Source: Lacihabitans sp. CCS-44 (GTDB lineage Bacteria > Bacteroidota > Bacteroidia > Cytophagales > Spirosomataceae). From it: a stretch of DNA of 64,000 nt. A model generated the notes under the pieces. The model had not been told where the DNA came from and searched no databases. It was given only the letters and a program-made list of their open reading frames with translations. This document shows, in pieces, positions 18,177 through 28,947 of the stretch (within the stretch, counting starts at the first letter, position 1; the number at the start of each line of letters is the position of its first letter). Both the position numbers and the translations under genes were made by a program. The stretch lies in contig NZ_RJUE01000060.1 in the NCBI RefSeq assembly GCF_024343735.1, forward strand, positions 62,001 to 126,000, written 5' to 3'.

Positions 18177-19076
18177 ATGTTAGTAGAGAATTATAGCAAT
18201 TTGGATGAAAAAGAAACCAAGTTTACCTCCCACAAAATTGATAACAAGGAAGATTTAGATCACTTTATTAAAAAATTCAGAAGTGAATCAGCTAATAAAT
18301 GCTTTTTCAGAGGTTCCAACGAAGCCAAATATAAACTCTTCACGAGTGGTCAAAGAGCATGGCTGACTTACGAAATAAGTAGCATAAAGCCTGCTTTGAG
18401 TTATCTTGATTTCATTAAAGCACAAGTTAAATATGCACTTAAAGTTAAAAATAGAGTCCTCGAAAAACTCTATGATTCTATTGGTATAAAATCCTACTCA
18501 ATATCTATCTTAAGCTTCTTACAACATTACGGAGGCAATACTCCACTTTTGGACTTCACCACAGATTTAAAAATTGCGTTATATTTTGCAACTGAAAATA
18601 TCTCAATAAAATCAAATCATGATATAGATAACTATTTCTCAATATACATAATTGAGGAAGATGAATTAGATAATTTTGAAAAAATACTAGAAGAGGATTT
18701 GAGTCAACCCAAATTTAAAAACATCACTACCAAAAACAAACTCATTGAAAACATTATTGAAAGGAGCAAACCCTTCTTTGTAAAATGGGGTCTTCATTCT
18801 CTCTCTGCTAACAGAAGGGGAATGCCTTTCATCGTTGAAATTAAAAGGCAAAACCTAAATATTATCAATCAAAAAGGGCTATTTGTTTTTAATCCAGATG
18901 ATTCAAAACCACTAGAGGAGACGCTTATACCTAAAAAAATAAGATGTTACAATATACACAAAAGTTTATCGGAGTTTGTCAAATCAAAAATCAATTTAAC
19001 AAAAGATTTTGTTTATCCACAAGAAGAAGAAATAGCAAAAATGGCCATATCAAGTTTTTTAACAAAGAGTATTTGA
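18177..19076 (+). CDS. FRG-domain protein 2
   Basis: A second, clearly different FRG-domain protein (299 aa). The motif FFRG lies at residues 43-46 in the context NKCFFRGSNEAKYKLFTS, and QHYGGNTPLLDFT at 116-128 is followed by ALYFATEN, the typical second half of the domain. The C-terminal part (RGMPFIVEIKRQNLNIINQKGLFVF, then CYNIHKSLSEFVK) matches the usual end of FRG proteins, where a short beta-strand region ends the fold. It is the only plus-strand gene in the island and is convergent with the HEPN/AbiU2-like gene (20-nt gap). Confidence 0.85.
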   Translation: MLVENYSNLDEKETKFTSHKIDNKEDLDHFIKKFRSESANKCFFRGSNEAKYKLFTSGQRAWLTYEISSIKPALSYLDFIKAQVKYALKVKNRVLEKLYDSIGIKSYSISILSFLQHYGGNTPLLDFTTDLKIALYFATENISIKSNHDIDNYFSIYIIEEDELDNFEKILEEDLSQPKFKNITTKNKLIENIIERSKPFFVKWGLHSLSANRRGMPFIVEIKRQNLNIINQKGLFVFNPDDSKPLEETLIPKKIRCYNIHKSLSEFVKSKINLTKDFVYPQEEEIAKMAISSFLTKSI

Positions 19077-19095
19077 AGTATTCATCTTAATTTAT

Positions 19096-19683
19096 TTAGG
19101 TTAAAACCCTTTTCGTCTGTTTTGCGACCAAATACGTATTCAAAATTTTAAAATCTCCCTTTTCTTTAAAATACAAGGATTTAAAAGAGTAAGTAACGCC
19201 TATAGAATCTTCCATAATACCTTGGAAAAAACTAATTAAAAAACAAATGCATTCCTTTAAAAAAACTTCAAACGATTCAATGGTAAAGTCTGTTTCAAAT
19301 GACCCGAAGTCTAAATGAGAAAATACCTTATCTCTTCCTAATTTAATCGAATTTAGCTCGTTAGAATATTTTTCAATAAAATTTTGATACTTTTTTGAAT
19401 ATTCCTCAAATATACTTTTATCTCTATATTTCCCACTTTCAAAATTATTCAAAATTTTCTTTATACCTTTTTTATCTTGAGAATTAAAGAAACTATGAAT
19501 AGAAGTAACTAAAGATTTTTGAAACACCTTAAGGCAAATTTCAATTTCAGAATTATCTTCCTCAATAGAGTTTTTAACTATATTTAATTCATTAAAGTAC
19601 AACATCTCGTCATAAATCTCATGTAAAACGCCAAAAGTATCATTTAATACCTTTCCTAGCTTATCATTTGTTTTCAAACTCAT
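19096..19683 (-). CDS. Alpha-helical HEPN/AbiU2-like protein
   Basis: A 195-aa, almost entirely helical protein. The segment LGRDKVFSHLDFGSF contains an R-x5-H motif of the kind that forms the active site of HEPN ribonucleases and resembles the AbiU2 group, in which a conserved RxKxxxH is followed by D. The C-terminal part (FKSLYFKEKGDFKILNTYLVAKQTKRVL) is more polar. The ATG at 19683 is chosen over a TTG at 19728. It is the island gene nearest rpoC. The family assignment rests on a short motif and needs profile confirmation. Confidence 0.6.
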   Translation of the reverse strand: MSLKTNDKLGKVLNDTFGVLHEIYDEMLYFNELNIVKNSIEEDNSEIEICLKVFQKSLVTSIHSFFNSQDKKGIKKILNNFESGKYRDKSIFEEYSKKYQNFIEKYSNELNSIKLGRDKVFSHLDFGSFETDFTIESFEVFLKECICFLISFFQGIMEDSIGVTYSFKSLYFKEKGDFKILNTYLVAKQTKRVLT

Positions 19684-19782
19684 AATCGTTTTTTCTACAA
19701 ATGAACCACAATATCTATGTGTGGCCAAAAAATTTATTTTTTACAAAGGTTTTGAGTAGCATACTAGATTGTTAATTTTTCA

Positions 19783-19804
19783 GGTCCGACCTAGCGGTCT
19801 GACC
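19783..19804. repeat. G+C-rich inverted repeat near the rpoC-proximal island end
   Basis: Arms GGTCCGACC and GGTCTGACC (8 of 9 complementary) flank the 4-nt centre TAGC. Each arm is itself an interrupted palindrome. It stands out in A+T-rich DNA about 90 bp inside the island's right boundary. It is not followed by a T tract, so it is not a standard terminator. Confidence 0.6.
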
Positions 19805-19890
19805 ATTGTGGCGGGAAATCGGTTTTTTGAATACTTATATTGAAATTATCGAATTCCGGGTTTAGTCATAACTTTTGACTATCTTAGAAA

Positions 19891-19974
19891 CCAAAAAAAA
19901 TCCCCCTCAGATTGCTCCGAGGGGGATTTTCTATATCGTTTCGAAAAAATATCAATCTACATATTCTCTCTTAC
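19891..19974. repeat. Direct repeat, rpoC-proximal copy
   Basis: Contains the true end of rpoC (minus strand, stop at 19952) and its terminator. It matches 13599-13681 over ~83 bp. The hairpin stem is identical and differences cluster in the loop (TTGC versus CAAC on the plus strand) and a 4-nt stretch before the coding part. Confidence 0.85.
19892..19927 (-). terminator. rpoC terminator
   Basis: Minus-strand hairpin: 12-bp stem (19927-19916 with 19911-19900, one G-U pair) closed by a GCAA (GNRA) tetraloop, followed by eight T residues. It ends the rplK-rpoC transcript. Confidence 0.92.
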
Positions 19975-22900
19975 GTGGCTCAGCCATACGGCGGGCGTTG
20001 GCTGCTTCTATCTCTTCTACAGTGTTTACCTGTATGTTTTGATAGGTTCTACGACCTGTACCTGCTGGTATTAAGTGACCTACGATTACGTTTTCTTTCA
20101 AGCCCGCCAATTCGTCACGCTTACCTTTTACAGCAGCTTCTGACAATACCTTGGTGGTCTCTTGGAACGACGCCGCAGATATAAACGACTCAGTACCCAA
20201 CGACGCCGTGGTGATACCCTGCAATATCACTTGTGATACAGCTGGTTGAGCATCTCTTACTGTTATTTGTTTTTTGTCTTCGCGTTTTAATCTACCGTTT
20301 TCGTCTCTAAACTCACGGTTGGTGATGATCTGACCAGGTTTGAAGTTTTCTGATGCACCAGCATCCATTACAACTTTCTTGTCTATGATTCTATCATTTT
20401 CCTCTCTGAAAGTCCATTTGTCAACAGCTTGCATTTCAAGGAACATCGTGTCACCAGCATCAAGAACGTCCACTTTCTGCATCATCTGACGTACAATCAC
20501 CTCAATGTGCTTATCAGAGATTTTCACACCTTGCTGACGATATACGGCCTGAGTTTCATCTACCAAATACTCCTGAACGGCGGTTGGCCCTTTGATTCTC
20601 AAAATGTCTGATGGCGTAATGGCTCCGTCTGAAAGCGGCTCTCCAGCACGGATAAAGTCACCTTCTTGTACCAATATCATTTTTGACAACGACACCATGT
20701 ACTTGATTTTCGTGCCGTCTTTTGCCTCAACGTAAATCTCTCTGTTACCACGTTTGATAGTACCATAAGATACCACACCGTCGATTTCAGAAACCACAGC
20801 TGGGTTTGAAGGGTTACGTGCTTCGAAAAGCTCAGTTACCCTTGGCAAACCACCCGTGATGTCACGGTTCATGTTGATAGCTCTTGGTATTTTGGCCAAA
20901 ATCTGACCCGCTTTTATTTGCTGTCCATCTTCTACCATCAAACGAGCGTTAACTGGAAGGTTATATTCCTTGTCTTCGTCTGCCGTTTTAATAATAATCG
21001 ATGGGTTTTTAGCTCTGTCTTTAGAGTCTGTGATTACTTTATCGCGGAAACCAGTTTGCTCATCGGCTTCTTCGCGGAAAGTAATGCCTTCTACTATAGA
21101 GTCGTATTCTGCAGTACCGTCAAACTCTGACAGTATAACTGCGTTGAACTGATCCCAGTGACAGATTGCATCTCCTTTGGCTACTTTCTGACCATCTTTT
21201 ACTTGCAGTGTTGAACCGTAAGGGACAATGTTTGAAATCAAGATTTGCTTAGAAGCTTCGTCTATGATCCTTACCTCACCTCTACGACCGATAACGATTG
21301 TAGCAGGATTACCCTCTTTGTCAATTGATTCTACTGTTCTGATATCATCAAAATCAAGTTTACCGTTGAATTTGGCTTTGATGTTGGCTTCCACAGACAC
21401 GTTCATGGCAGTACCACCGGTGTGGAATGTACGAAGTGTAAGCTGAGTACCTGGCTCACCAATAGATTGTGATGCAATAACACCTACAGCTTCCCCCACA
21501 TCGGCCATACGACCAGACGCCAAGTTTCTACCATAACATTTACCACAAACACCCGTTTTGGTTTCGCAAGTAAGGGCCGAACGAATTTCGATAGTTTCTA
21601 TCGCTGTTTCGTCAATTCTTTCTGCTATTTCTTCAGTGATTTCTTCTCCTGCTGCCAAGATTAACTCTTTGGTGATAGGATCAATGATATCGTGAACTGA
21701 AGCTCTACCTAGAATCCTTTCAGATAATGGCTCGATGATGTCGTCGTTTTCTTTCAAAGCCGACACGTTGATACCTCTTAGTGTACCGCAGTCCACTTCG
21801 TTGATAACTACGTCTTGAGCTACGTCATGCAAACGACGAGTCAAGTAACCAGCATCGGCAGTTTTTAGGGCTGTATCGGCCAAACCTTTACGAGCACCGT
21901 GTGTTGAGATAAAGTACTCAAGAACGTCCAAACCTTCTTTAAAGTTAGAAAGGATTGGGTTTTCGATGATTTCACCTACAGAACCCGCTATGTTTTTCTG
22001 TGGTTTTGCCATCAAACCTCTCATACCACCCAACTGACGAATTTGCTCCTGCGAACCACGGGCTCCAGAGTGCATCATCATATATACAGGGTTAAATCCT
22101 TGACGGTCATCTTCTAGTTGACGCAACAAAGTCTCTCTCAATCTTGTATTTACACGTGTCCAGATATCGATGATTTGGTTATAACGCTCACGCTCAGTAA
22201 TAATACCAAACATGTAGTTGTTTTGAACCTCTTCAACCTCTACCCTAGCATTCTCAATCAAAGCCTGTTTTTCTTCTGGAATCATGATGTCTCCCAAACC
22301 GATAGACAAACCACCTTTGAAAGCCGACTGGAATCCTAATTCTTTGATTTCATCCAAGAATTGAGCCGTACGAGCAAAACTTACTTCTTTGAATACTCTA
22401 CCGATAATTCCTTGAAGTTTTTTCTTCGTTAAAAGCTCATTGATATAACCCACTTTCTCAGGAACACACTGGTTGAACAATACTCTACCAGCTACAGTTT
22501 CGATAATTTTCTCAACTATCTGACCTGTTGTTTCGTCTTTGATTTTGGTTTTTACATTGATAATCGCATGTTTCGAAAGTTGTCCTTCGTTCATCGCTAT
22601 TATTACTTCTTCTGACGAATAGAAAGTTTTTCCTTCACCAAGAATTATTTCTTCTGGCGTTGATCTCTTGCCTTTTGTAACATAATACAGACCCAAAACC
22701 ATGTCCTGTGAAGGTACCGTGATAGGTGCTCCGTTGGCCGGGTTAAGGATGTTGTGCGATGAAAGCATCAATACCGAAGCTTCCATTACTGCCTCTTGAC
22801 CTAGTGGTACGTGTACCGCCATCTGGTCACCGTCAAAGTCAGCGTTGAAGGCTGTACATACTAATGGGTGGAGCTGGATAGCTTTACCTTCCACCAATTT

Positions 22901-24259
22901 TGGTTGGAAAGCTTGAATACCCAAACGGTGAAGCGTAGGAGCACGGTTTAGCATAACTGGGTGCCCTTTCAATACGTTTTCAAGGATATCCCAAATCACT
23001 GCGTCTTTACGATCTACTATTTTCTTAGCAGATTTTACCGTCTTAACTATACCTCTTTCTATCAATTTTCTGATAACAAACGGCTTAAATAACTCAGCAG
23101 CCATGTCTTTTGGAAGACCACATTCGTGCAATTTAAGCTCAGGTCCTACCACAATAACCGACCGGCCGGAGTAGTCAACCCTTTTACCCAATAAGTTTTG
23201 ACGGAAACGACCTTGCTTACCTTTCAACATATCTGAAAGTGATTTCAAGGCACGGTTACCGTCTGATCTTACGGCGTTTACTTTACGTGAGTTGTCAAAA
23301 AGTGAATCTACGGCTTCTTGCAACATACGTTTTTCGTTACGTAGGATTACTTCAGGAGCTTTGATTTCCAACAGTCTTTTTAGACGGTTGTTTCTGATAA
23401 TTACTCTTCTATAAAGATCATTTAAGTCAGATGTAGCAAAACGACCACCATCTAGAGGCACCAAAGGACGCAATTCTGGTGGAATAACTGGCACCATACG
23501 GATCACCATCCACTCAGGTCTGTTGTCTATTCTGGTACGAGAATCTCTGAATGACTCAACAACTTTAAGTCTTTTCAAAGCCTCTGCCTTACGTTGCTGA
23601 GATGTGTCAGTAGCTGCTTGGTGACGCAATTCGTACGAAAGTTCGTCCAATTTGATTCTTGAAAGCAACATATACAATGACTCAGCACCCATCTTGGCGA
23701 TGAATTTGTTTGGATCTTCGTCAGGAAGCATTTGGTTTTCTCTTGGCAACTTGTCCAAAATATCCAAATATTCTTCTTCTGTCAAGAAGTCCATTTTAGT
23801 TATACCATCTTCTTCTTTGATACCGGCTTGTACTACTACGTATCTCTCGTAATAGATAACTTGATCCAGTTTTTTAGAAGAAAGACCTAAGATATATCCT
23901 ATTTTGTTGGGTAAGCTTCTGAAATACCAAATGTGAGCAACTGGAACGACCAATTCAATGTGGCCCATTCTTTCTCTACGCACTTTCTTCTCAGTAACTT
24001 CTACCCCGCAACGGTCGCAGATAATACCTTTATAACGAATTCTTTTATATTTGCCACAGTGACATTCCCAGTCTTTTACTGGTCCGAAAATACGCTCACA
24101 AAACAAACCGCCCATCTCTGGCTTGTAAGTTCTGTAATTGATAGTCTCGGGTTGCGTAACCTCACCATAAGACCCTTCCAAAATAGATTCTGGAGAGGCC
24201 AAACTGATGGTTATGCTATTAAAATCGCTGTTTAGCTTTTTATTTTTCTTTAATGACAT
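19952..24259 (-). CDS. rpoC: DNA-directed RNA polymerase subunit beta'
   Basis: Largest subunit of RNA polymerase, contributing the catalytic Mg-binding loop. The 1435-aa protein has the zinc-ribbon [20 protein letters not shown] near the N-terminus, the catalytic NADFDGDQM motif, the bridge and trigger helix region ([12 protein letters not shown]), the second zinc site ([16 protein letters not shown]) and the C-terminal clamp. The last codons (REYVD, stop) lie in the direct repeat that borders the accessory island. It follows rpoB by 35 nt in the same operon. Confidence 0.99.
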   Translation of the reverse strand: MSLKKNKKLNSDFNSITISLASPESILEGSYGEVTQPETINYRTYKPEMGGLFCERIFGPVKDWECHCGKYKRIRYKGIICDRCGVEVTEKKVRRERMGHIELVVPVAHIWYFRSLPNKIGYILGLSSKKLDQVIYYERYVVVQAGIKEEDGITKMDFLTEEEYLDILDKLPRENQMLPDEDPNKFIAKMGAESLYMLLSRIKLDELSYELRHQAATDTSQQRKAEALKRLKVVESFRDSRTRIDNRPEWMVIRMVPVIPPELRPLVPLDGGRFATSDLNDLYRRVIIRNNRLKRLLEIKAPEVILRNEKRMLQEAVDSLFDNSRKVNAVRSDGNRALKSLSDMLKGKQGRFRQNLLGKRVDYSGRSVIVVGPELKLHECGLPKDMAAELFKPFVIRKLIERGIVKTVKSAKKIVDRKDAVIWDILENVLKGHPVMLNRAPTLHRLGIQAFQPKLVEGKAIQLHPLVCTAFNADFDGDQMAVHVPLGQEAVMEASVLMLSSHNILNPANGAPITVPSQDMVLGLYYVTKGKRSTPEEIILGEGKTFYSSEEVIIAMNEGQLSKHAIINVKTKIKDETTGQIVEKIIETVAGRVLFNQCVPEKVGYINELLTKKKLQGIIGRVFKEVSFARTAQFLDEIKELGFQSAFKGGLSIGLGDIMIPEEKQALIENARVEVEEVQNNYMFGIITERERYNQIIDIWTRVNTRLRETLLRQLEDDRQGFNPVYMMMHSGARGSQEQIRQLGGMRGLMAKPQKNIAGSVGEIIENPILSNFKEGLDVLEYFISTHGARKGLADTALKTADAGYLTRRLHDVAQDVVINEVDCGTLRGINVSALKENDDIIEPLSERILGRASVHDIIDPITKELILAAGEEITEEIAERIDETAIETIEIRSALTCETKTGVCGKCYGRNLASGRMADVGEAVGVIASQSIGEPGTQLTLRTFHTGGTAMNVSVEANIKAKFNGKLDFDDIRTVESIDKEGNPATIVIGRRGEVRIIDEASKQILISNIVPYGSTLQVKDGQKVAKGDAICHWDQFNAVILSEFDGTAEYDSIVEGITFREEADEQTGFRDKVITDSKDRAKNPSIIIKTADEDKEYNLPVNARLMVEDGQQIKAGQILAKIPRAINMNRDITGGLPRVTELFEARNPSNPAVVSEIDGVVSYGTIKRGNREIYVEAKDGTKIKYMVSLSKMILVQEGDFIRAGEPLSDGAITPSDILRIKGPTAVQEYLVDETQAVYRQQGVKISDKHIEVIVRQMMQKVDVLDAGDTMFLEMQAVDKWTFREENDRIIDKKVVMDAGASENFKPGQIITNREFRDENGRLKREDKKQITVRDAQPAVSQVILQGITTASLGTESFISAASFQETTKVLSEAAVKGKRDELAGLKENVIVGHLIPAGTGRRTYQNIQVNTVEEIEAANARRMAEPRKREYVD

Positions 24260-24294
24260 TTTCTAATGCTTTTAATGAAAATGATATATTTTAA

Positions 24295-27200
24295 TTAAAC
24301 AAGAGTGATTTCTAATGCAAGACCTCTTAGCTCATGCACCAATACGTTGAACGACTCAGGAATACTTGCTTTCGGAAGGTTTTCACCTTTTACGATAGCT
24401 TCGTAAGCCTTAGCTCTACCCAACACGTCATCTGACTTAAGCGTTAAGATTTCACGAAGTACATGAGAAGCACCGAATGCCTCAAGAGCCCAAACCTCCA
24501 TCTCTCCAAAACGCTGACCACCAAACTGAGCTTTACCACCCAATGGTTGTTGTGTAATCAACGAGTATGGTCCGATAGAACGAGCGTGCATTTTATCATC
24601 TACCAAGTGACCCAGTTTAAGCATGTACATGATACCCACCGTTACTTTTTGGTCAAAAGGCTCACCTGTAAGACCATTGTAAAGCTGTGTACGTCCGTAT
24701 TCACCCAAACCTGCCTCTTTCACTTCTTCGTTAACTTCTTCAGCAGAAGCACCGTCAAAGATTGGAGTAGCATATTTACGGCCTAGTTTTCTACCAGCCC
24801 ATCCCAATACTACTTCATATAGCTGACCGATGTTCATCCTTGAAGGTACACCCAGAGGGTTAAGAACGATGTCCATTGTATTTCCGTCTTCCAAGAAAGG
24901 CATGTCTTCGTCACGAACAATTCTCGCAACCACACCTTTGTTACCGTGACGGCCCGCCATCTTGTCACCCACTTTCAACTTACGTTTCTTAGCGATGTAC
25001 ACTTTGGCCAATTTCACGATACCTGCTGGAAGCTCATCGCCTACTTCAAGTACAAATTTCTCTCTTTTGTAGATACCAATTAGCTCGCTTCTTTTGGTCA
25101 AATAATTTTTAACCAATGAAACCAACAAAGCATTCGTCTCGTCGTTGCTTACCCATCCTTCCAAAATAATATCACCTAATAGATTGGCTTCTTCTGGAAC
25201 GTTGTATGAGCTTTCGTCAACAAATGGGTTTTTGTCAGGGAATAAATTGTTTGAGATGTTAGATTTATTAAACTTAACACCTTTAGAAATTAACTCCTCT
25301 CCAAATTTATGTTTAACACCATTACAAGTTTCGTTGTCTAAAAGAGCAACCATTTTGTCTATCATGATGCCTTTCAGCTCCATCAATGACTTGCTGTGGC
25401 TCTTAGCCAATACTTTCAACTCTTCTTTGTGTTTTACTCTTTCCTCTTTAGTAGGACGAGAGAACAATTTGGTGTCGATAATTACTCCTCTTAAAGAAGG
25501 AGAGGCTTTCTTAGAAGCGTCTTTCACATCACCGGCTTTGTCACCAAAGATGGCTCTTAGAAGTTTTTCTTCTGGTGTTGGATCTGACTCTCCTTTTGGA
25601 GTGATTTTTCCAATCAAGATATCACCTTCTTTGATGTGTGTACCTGTTCTAACGATACCGTTTTCGTCAAGATTCTTAACTGCTTCCTCAGATACGTTAG
25701 GTATCTCAGCCGTAAGTTCTTCTTCTCCACGTTTTGTATCTCTTACTTCAAGGTCAAACTCTTCGATGTGAATCGAAGTAAAGATATCGTCACGAACAAC
25801 TTTTTCAGAAATTACGATAGCATCCTCAAAGTTGTATCCTTGCCAAGGCATGAAGGCAACCTGTAGGTTACGTCCAAGTGCAAGTTCGCCACCTTGTGTT
25901 GCATATCCCTCTACCAATATCTGACCTACTTTAACTTTTTGTCCTTTCAATACAATCGGACGTAAGTTGATACAAGTGTCTTGGTTGGTTCTTCTGAATT
26001 TAATAAGGTTGTAAGTCTTCATATTCGTATCGAAGTTTACAAGCCTTTGGTTGTCAGACCATTCGTAGTTAACTACGATTTTCTGAGCATCCACATATTC
26101 TATAACACCTTCACCGTCAGCAACAATCAAAGTACGAGAATCACGAGCCAATTTACCCTCAAGGCCAGTGCCCACGATAGGAGCTTCTGGACGCAACAAA
26201 GGCACGGCTTGACGTTGCATGTTCGAACCCATCAAGGCACGGTTGGCATCATCATGCTCAAGGAAAGGAATCATCGAAGCAGCTATAGATACGATCTGGT
26301 TTGGAGCAATATCCATGTATTCAATTTCTTCAGGACGCTTCAATGGGAAGTCACCTTCAAATCTACATTTCAATAAGTCCACACTGAAGTTTCCGTCGTT
26401 TTTGGTATCGGCAGTTGCCATCGCAATGTGCTTACCATCTTCTTCTTCAGCTGTTAAGTATTCTATGGTTCCAGTCATTTTACCACCGTCTATTTTCATA
26501 TACGGAGTTTCGATGAAGCCCATTGAATTGATTTTCGCATAAGTACAAAGCGAAGAAATCAAACCGATGTTTGGACCCTCTGGGGTTTCGATAGTACAAA
26601 GACGACCGTAGTGCGTGTAGTGAACGTCACGAACCTCAAAACCTGCTCTTTCACGAGAAAGACCTCCCGGCCCTAAAGCCGAAAGACGACGCTTGTGGGT
26701 AATCTCTGCCAATGGATTGGTTTGATCCATAAACTGAGAAAGCTGGTTTGTACCAAAGAATGAGTTGATAACCGATGACAAAGTACGAGCGTTAATTAAA
26801 TCAACTGGCTTGAAGTCTTCGTTATCACGAACGTTCATTCTTTCTTTGATGGTACGGGCCATCCGAGCAAGACCTACGCCAAACTGGCCAGAAAGTTGCT
26901 CACCTACAGTACGTACACGTCTGTTTGAAAGGTGGTCAATATCATCGACAACTGCCTTTGAATTGATAAGACCAATCAAATATTTAACGATAGAGATGAT
27001 ATCTTCTTTGGTCAAAACCGAAGTTTCCAAAGGAGTATCAAGGCTCAATTTAGTATTTACTCTGTATCTACCAACTTCACCTAAGTCATAACGTTTGTCA
27101 GAAAAGAACAAACCTTGGATAATCTCACGAGCGGTAGCTTCGTCAGGTGCCTCAGTGTTTCTCAACTGACGGTAGATTTGCTCAACAGCCTCTTTTTCAG

Positions 27201-28152
27201 AGTTTGAGCTATCTTTTTGTAATGTATTGTAAATGATGTTAAACTCCGATACGTTAGCATCTTCTTTGTGAATAATCACCGATTTTGCTTGCGTGTCAAG
27301 AATAAGCTCAACGTCAGTTTCAGAAATAACTGAATCTCTTTCAAGAATCACTTCGTTTCTGTCGATAGAAACCACCTCACCGGTGTCTTCATCTACGAAG
27401 TCTTCCGTCCAAGTTTTCAAAACCCTAGCAGCTAGTCTACGACCAACTACTGCTTTAAGGTTTTCTTTGGTAGAAGTAATCTCTTCTGACAATCCGAATA
27501 AATCTAAGATGTCTTTGTCAGTACCGTAGCCAATCGAACGAAGTAGCGTAGTTACTGGGAATTTCTTTTTACGGTCGATGTAAGCATACATGACGTTGTT
27601 TACGTCAGTAGAGAATTCGATCCATGAACCCTTCATAGGTATTACCCTAGCAGAATAAAGTTTGGTACCGTTGGTGTGCTTACTCATAGAGAAAAACACG
27701 CCTGGCGAACGGTGCAATTGCGATACAATTACCCTTTCGGCACCATTGATGACGAATGAACCACGGCCTGTCATGTAAGGGATATTTCCCAAGAACACTT
27801 CTTGCTCTATAGTTTCAAACTCTTCATTATCAGAGTCATTACAAAGCAATCTTAGTTTTGCTTTCAATGGCACTGAGTAGGTTAAACCTCTGTCGATACA
27901 CTCATCTACAGAGTATTTTGGTTGGTCGATTGTGTAATCAACGAACTCAAGAACATAGTTCTCACGCGAGTCTGCAATCGGGAAATTATCCATAAATGTT
28001 TGATACAAACCCTCAGCTCTACGGCTTTCGGCTGGTGTATCAATCTGGAAAAATTCAGTAAACGATTGCAATTGGATATCCAAGAAGTCAGGATACTCAA
28101 GTACGGCTTGAACGCTTGCAAAGGACTTCCTTCCGGTTTCTGTCAATTTCAA
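24295..28152 (-). CDS. rpoB: DNA-directed RNA polymerase subunit beta
   Basis: Second-largest RNA polymerase subunit (1285 aa). The rifampicin-pocket region is intact ([33 protein letters not shown]), as are [22 protein letters not shown] and the C-terminal [54 protein letters not shown]. No upstream in-frame ATG is found; the apparent start is the TTG at 28152 ([11 protein letters not shown]). It is separated from rplL by 339 bases holding an attenuator-like hairpin. Confidence 0.99.
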   Translation of the reverse strand: MKLTETGRKSFASVQAVLEYPDFLDIQLQSFTEFFQIDTPAESRRAEGLYQTFMDNFPIADSRENYVLEFVDYTIDQPKYSVDECIDRGLTYSVPLKAKLRLLCNDSDNEEFETIEQEVFLGNIPYMTGRGSFVINGAERVIVSQLHRSPGVFFSMSKHTNGTKLYSARVIPMKGSWIEFSTDVNNVMYAYIDRKKKFPVTTLLRSIGYGTDKDILDLFGLSEEITSTKENLKAVVGRRLAARVLKTWTEDFVDEDTGEVVSIDRNEVILERDSVISETDVELILDTQAKSVIIHKEDANVSEFNIIYNTLQKDSSNSEKEAVEQIYRQLRNTEAPDEATAREIIQGLFFSDKRYDLGEVGRYRVNTKLSLDTPLETSVLTKEDIISIVKYLIGLINSKAVVDDIDHLSNRRVRTVGEQLSGQFGVGLARMARTIKERMNVRDNEDFKPVDLINARTLSSVINSFFGTNQLSQFMDQTNPLAEITHKRRLSALGPGGLSRERAGFEVRDVHYTHYGRLCTIETPEGPNIGLISSLCTYAKINSMGFIETPYMKIDGGKMTGTIEYLTAEEEDGKHIAMATADTKNDGNFSVDLLKCRFEGDFPLKRPEEIEYMDIAPNQIVSIAASMIPFLEHDDANRALMGSNMQRQAVPLLRPEAPIVGTGLEGKLARDSRTLIVADGEGVIEYVDAQKIVVNYEWSDNQRLVNFDTNMKTYNLIKFRRTNQDTCINLRPIVLKGQKVKVGQILVEGYATQGGELALGRNLQVAFMPWQGYNFEDAIVISEKVVRDDIFTSIHIEEFDLEVRDTKRGEEELTAEIPNVSEEAVKNLDENGIVRTGTHIKEGDILIGKITPKGESDPTPEEKLLRAIFGDKAGDVKDASKKASPSLRGVIIDTKLFSRPTKEERVKHKEELKVLAKSHSKSLMELKGIMIDKMVALLDNETCNGVKHKFGEELISKGVKFNKSNISNNLFPDKNPFVDESSYNVPEEANLLGDIILEGWVSNDETNALLVSLVKNYLTKRSELIGIYKREKFVLEVGDELPAGIVKLAKVYIAKKRKLKVGDKMAGRHGNKGVVARIVRDEDMPFLEDGNTMDIVLNPLGVPSRMNIGQLYEVVLGWAGRKLGRKYATPIFDGASAEEVNEEVKEAGLGEYGRTQLYNGLTGEPFDQKVTVGIMYMLKLGHLVDDKMHARSIGPYSLITQQPLGGKAQFGGQRFGEMEVWALEAFGASHVLREILTLKSDDVLGRAKAYEAIVKGENLPKASIPESFNVLVHELRGLALEITLV

Positions 28153-28491
28153 GGTTTTAAATTGTTTTAATGAAAAATATTTTAAAAAACTTGATGATAC
28201 TCAAACGCTGGGTTTGACCTATCATGAAAAAATCGCAGTGAAGAAAAACGATTTTACCCCTTTGCATCTGCCCTACGAAAAACAGAAGTGTATCGGGTAA
28301 AAAGTCTTGCTGGAGTGTGAGCTCCAAATGTTTTTAAATGTTGTGTTTTTTTGTAGCTTTTAGCTATGACATTCGTTCTAAATTTTCATAAAAAATCATC
28401 TAAAACTATGTCCCTTTTTTAAACGACAAAAAGACTCGGCCAGAACTATAACGCTCTGACCTGAGTCTGATTGTAAATGCTTTACGAGAAA
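28153..28491 (-). other. rplL-rpoB intergenic region (leader of rpoB)
   Basis: A 339-base non-coding stretch within the operon. Besides the attenuator-like hairpin (28427-28468) it has a second inverted repeat (28229-28235 with 28249-28255, AAAATCG/CGATTTT), also followed by T residues on the minus strand. No perfect Bacteroidota promoter was found in it. Confidence 0.6.
28427..28468 (-). terminator. Attenuator-like hairpin between rplL and rpoB
   Basis: On the minus strand AGACTC (28468-28463) pairs with GAGTCT (28437-28432), extended by an imperfect inner stem (TCAGA.../...TCTGG). It is followed by five T residues. A partial terminator at this position is known in E. coli, where it sets the ratio of ribosomal protein to polymerase synthesis; the same role is inferred here. 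Confidence 0.65.
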
Positions 28492-28872
28492 TTATTTAAT
28501 TTCTACTTCAGCACCAGCTTCTTCTAACTGAGCTTTAAGAGCTGTAGCTTCGTCTTTAGCGATACCTTCTTTCAAAGCTTTAGGAGCTGAATCAACTAAT
28601 TCCTTAGCTTCTTTCAAACCTAAACCTGTAAGGTCTTTAACCAACTTCACAACTTGAAGTTTGTTAGCACCACCTGATTTAAGGATCACGTCAAAAGCTG
28701 TTTGCTCAGCAGCAGCTTCAACTTCACCACCAGCAGCTGGACCAGCTACCATTACAGCACCAGCAGCAGCTGGCTCAATACCATATTCGTCTTTGAGGAT
28801 AGCTGCAAGCTCATTAACCTCTTTTACTGTCAAATTAACTAATTGTTCAGCGAATGCTTTCAAATCTGCCAT
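28492..28872 (-). CDS. rplL: 50S ribosomal protein L7/L12
   Basis: Stalk protein of the large subunit that recruits translational GTPases. The 126-aa protein has the N-terminal dimerisation helices ([25 protein letters not shown]), an Ala-rich hinge ([23 protein letters not shown]) and the C-terminal globular domain ([39 protein letters not shown]). It lies 75 nt after rplJ. Confidence 0.99.
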   Translation of the reverse strand: MADLKAFAEQLVNLTVKEVNELAAILKDEYGIEPAAAGAVMVAGPAAGGEVEAAAEQTAFDVILKSGGANKLQVVKLVKDLTGLGLKEAKELVDSAPKALKEGIAKDEATALKAQLEEAGAEVEIK

Positions 28873-28947
28873 TTCTATAGAATTTTTATTTTATAAACAA
28901 TATTTAAAAAAATGAATGCTGCACCTTGCGGCATCCGGTTAAAAAAA

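Larger units (their letters stand above)
13599..19974. mobile_element. Putative accessory island inserted at the 3' end of rpoC
   Basis: Six genes lie between direct repeats of the rpoC 3' end (13599-13681 and 19891-19974). Most of the interior is visibly richer in A+T than the flanking conserved genes, gene orientations are mixed, and the cargo (two FRG proteins, HEPN/AbiU2-like, WG-like and W-repeat proteins) is typical of accessory DNA. No integrase, recombinase or transposase is present. It may be a non-autonomous or decayed integrative element, or cargo exchanged by homologous recombination through the repeats. Confidence 0.65.

Noticed and set aside
13599-19974. Integrase or transposase genes inside the island
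   Set aside because: All six frames were considered; no tyrosine or serine recombinase or DDE transposase motif was found, so self-mobility is not claimed.
25145-25771. 208-codon plus-strand ORF within rpoB
   Set aside because: Antisense to a highly conserved rpoB region; low-complexity Ser/Leu composition, no family resemblance.
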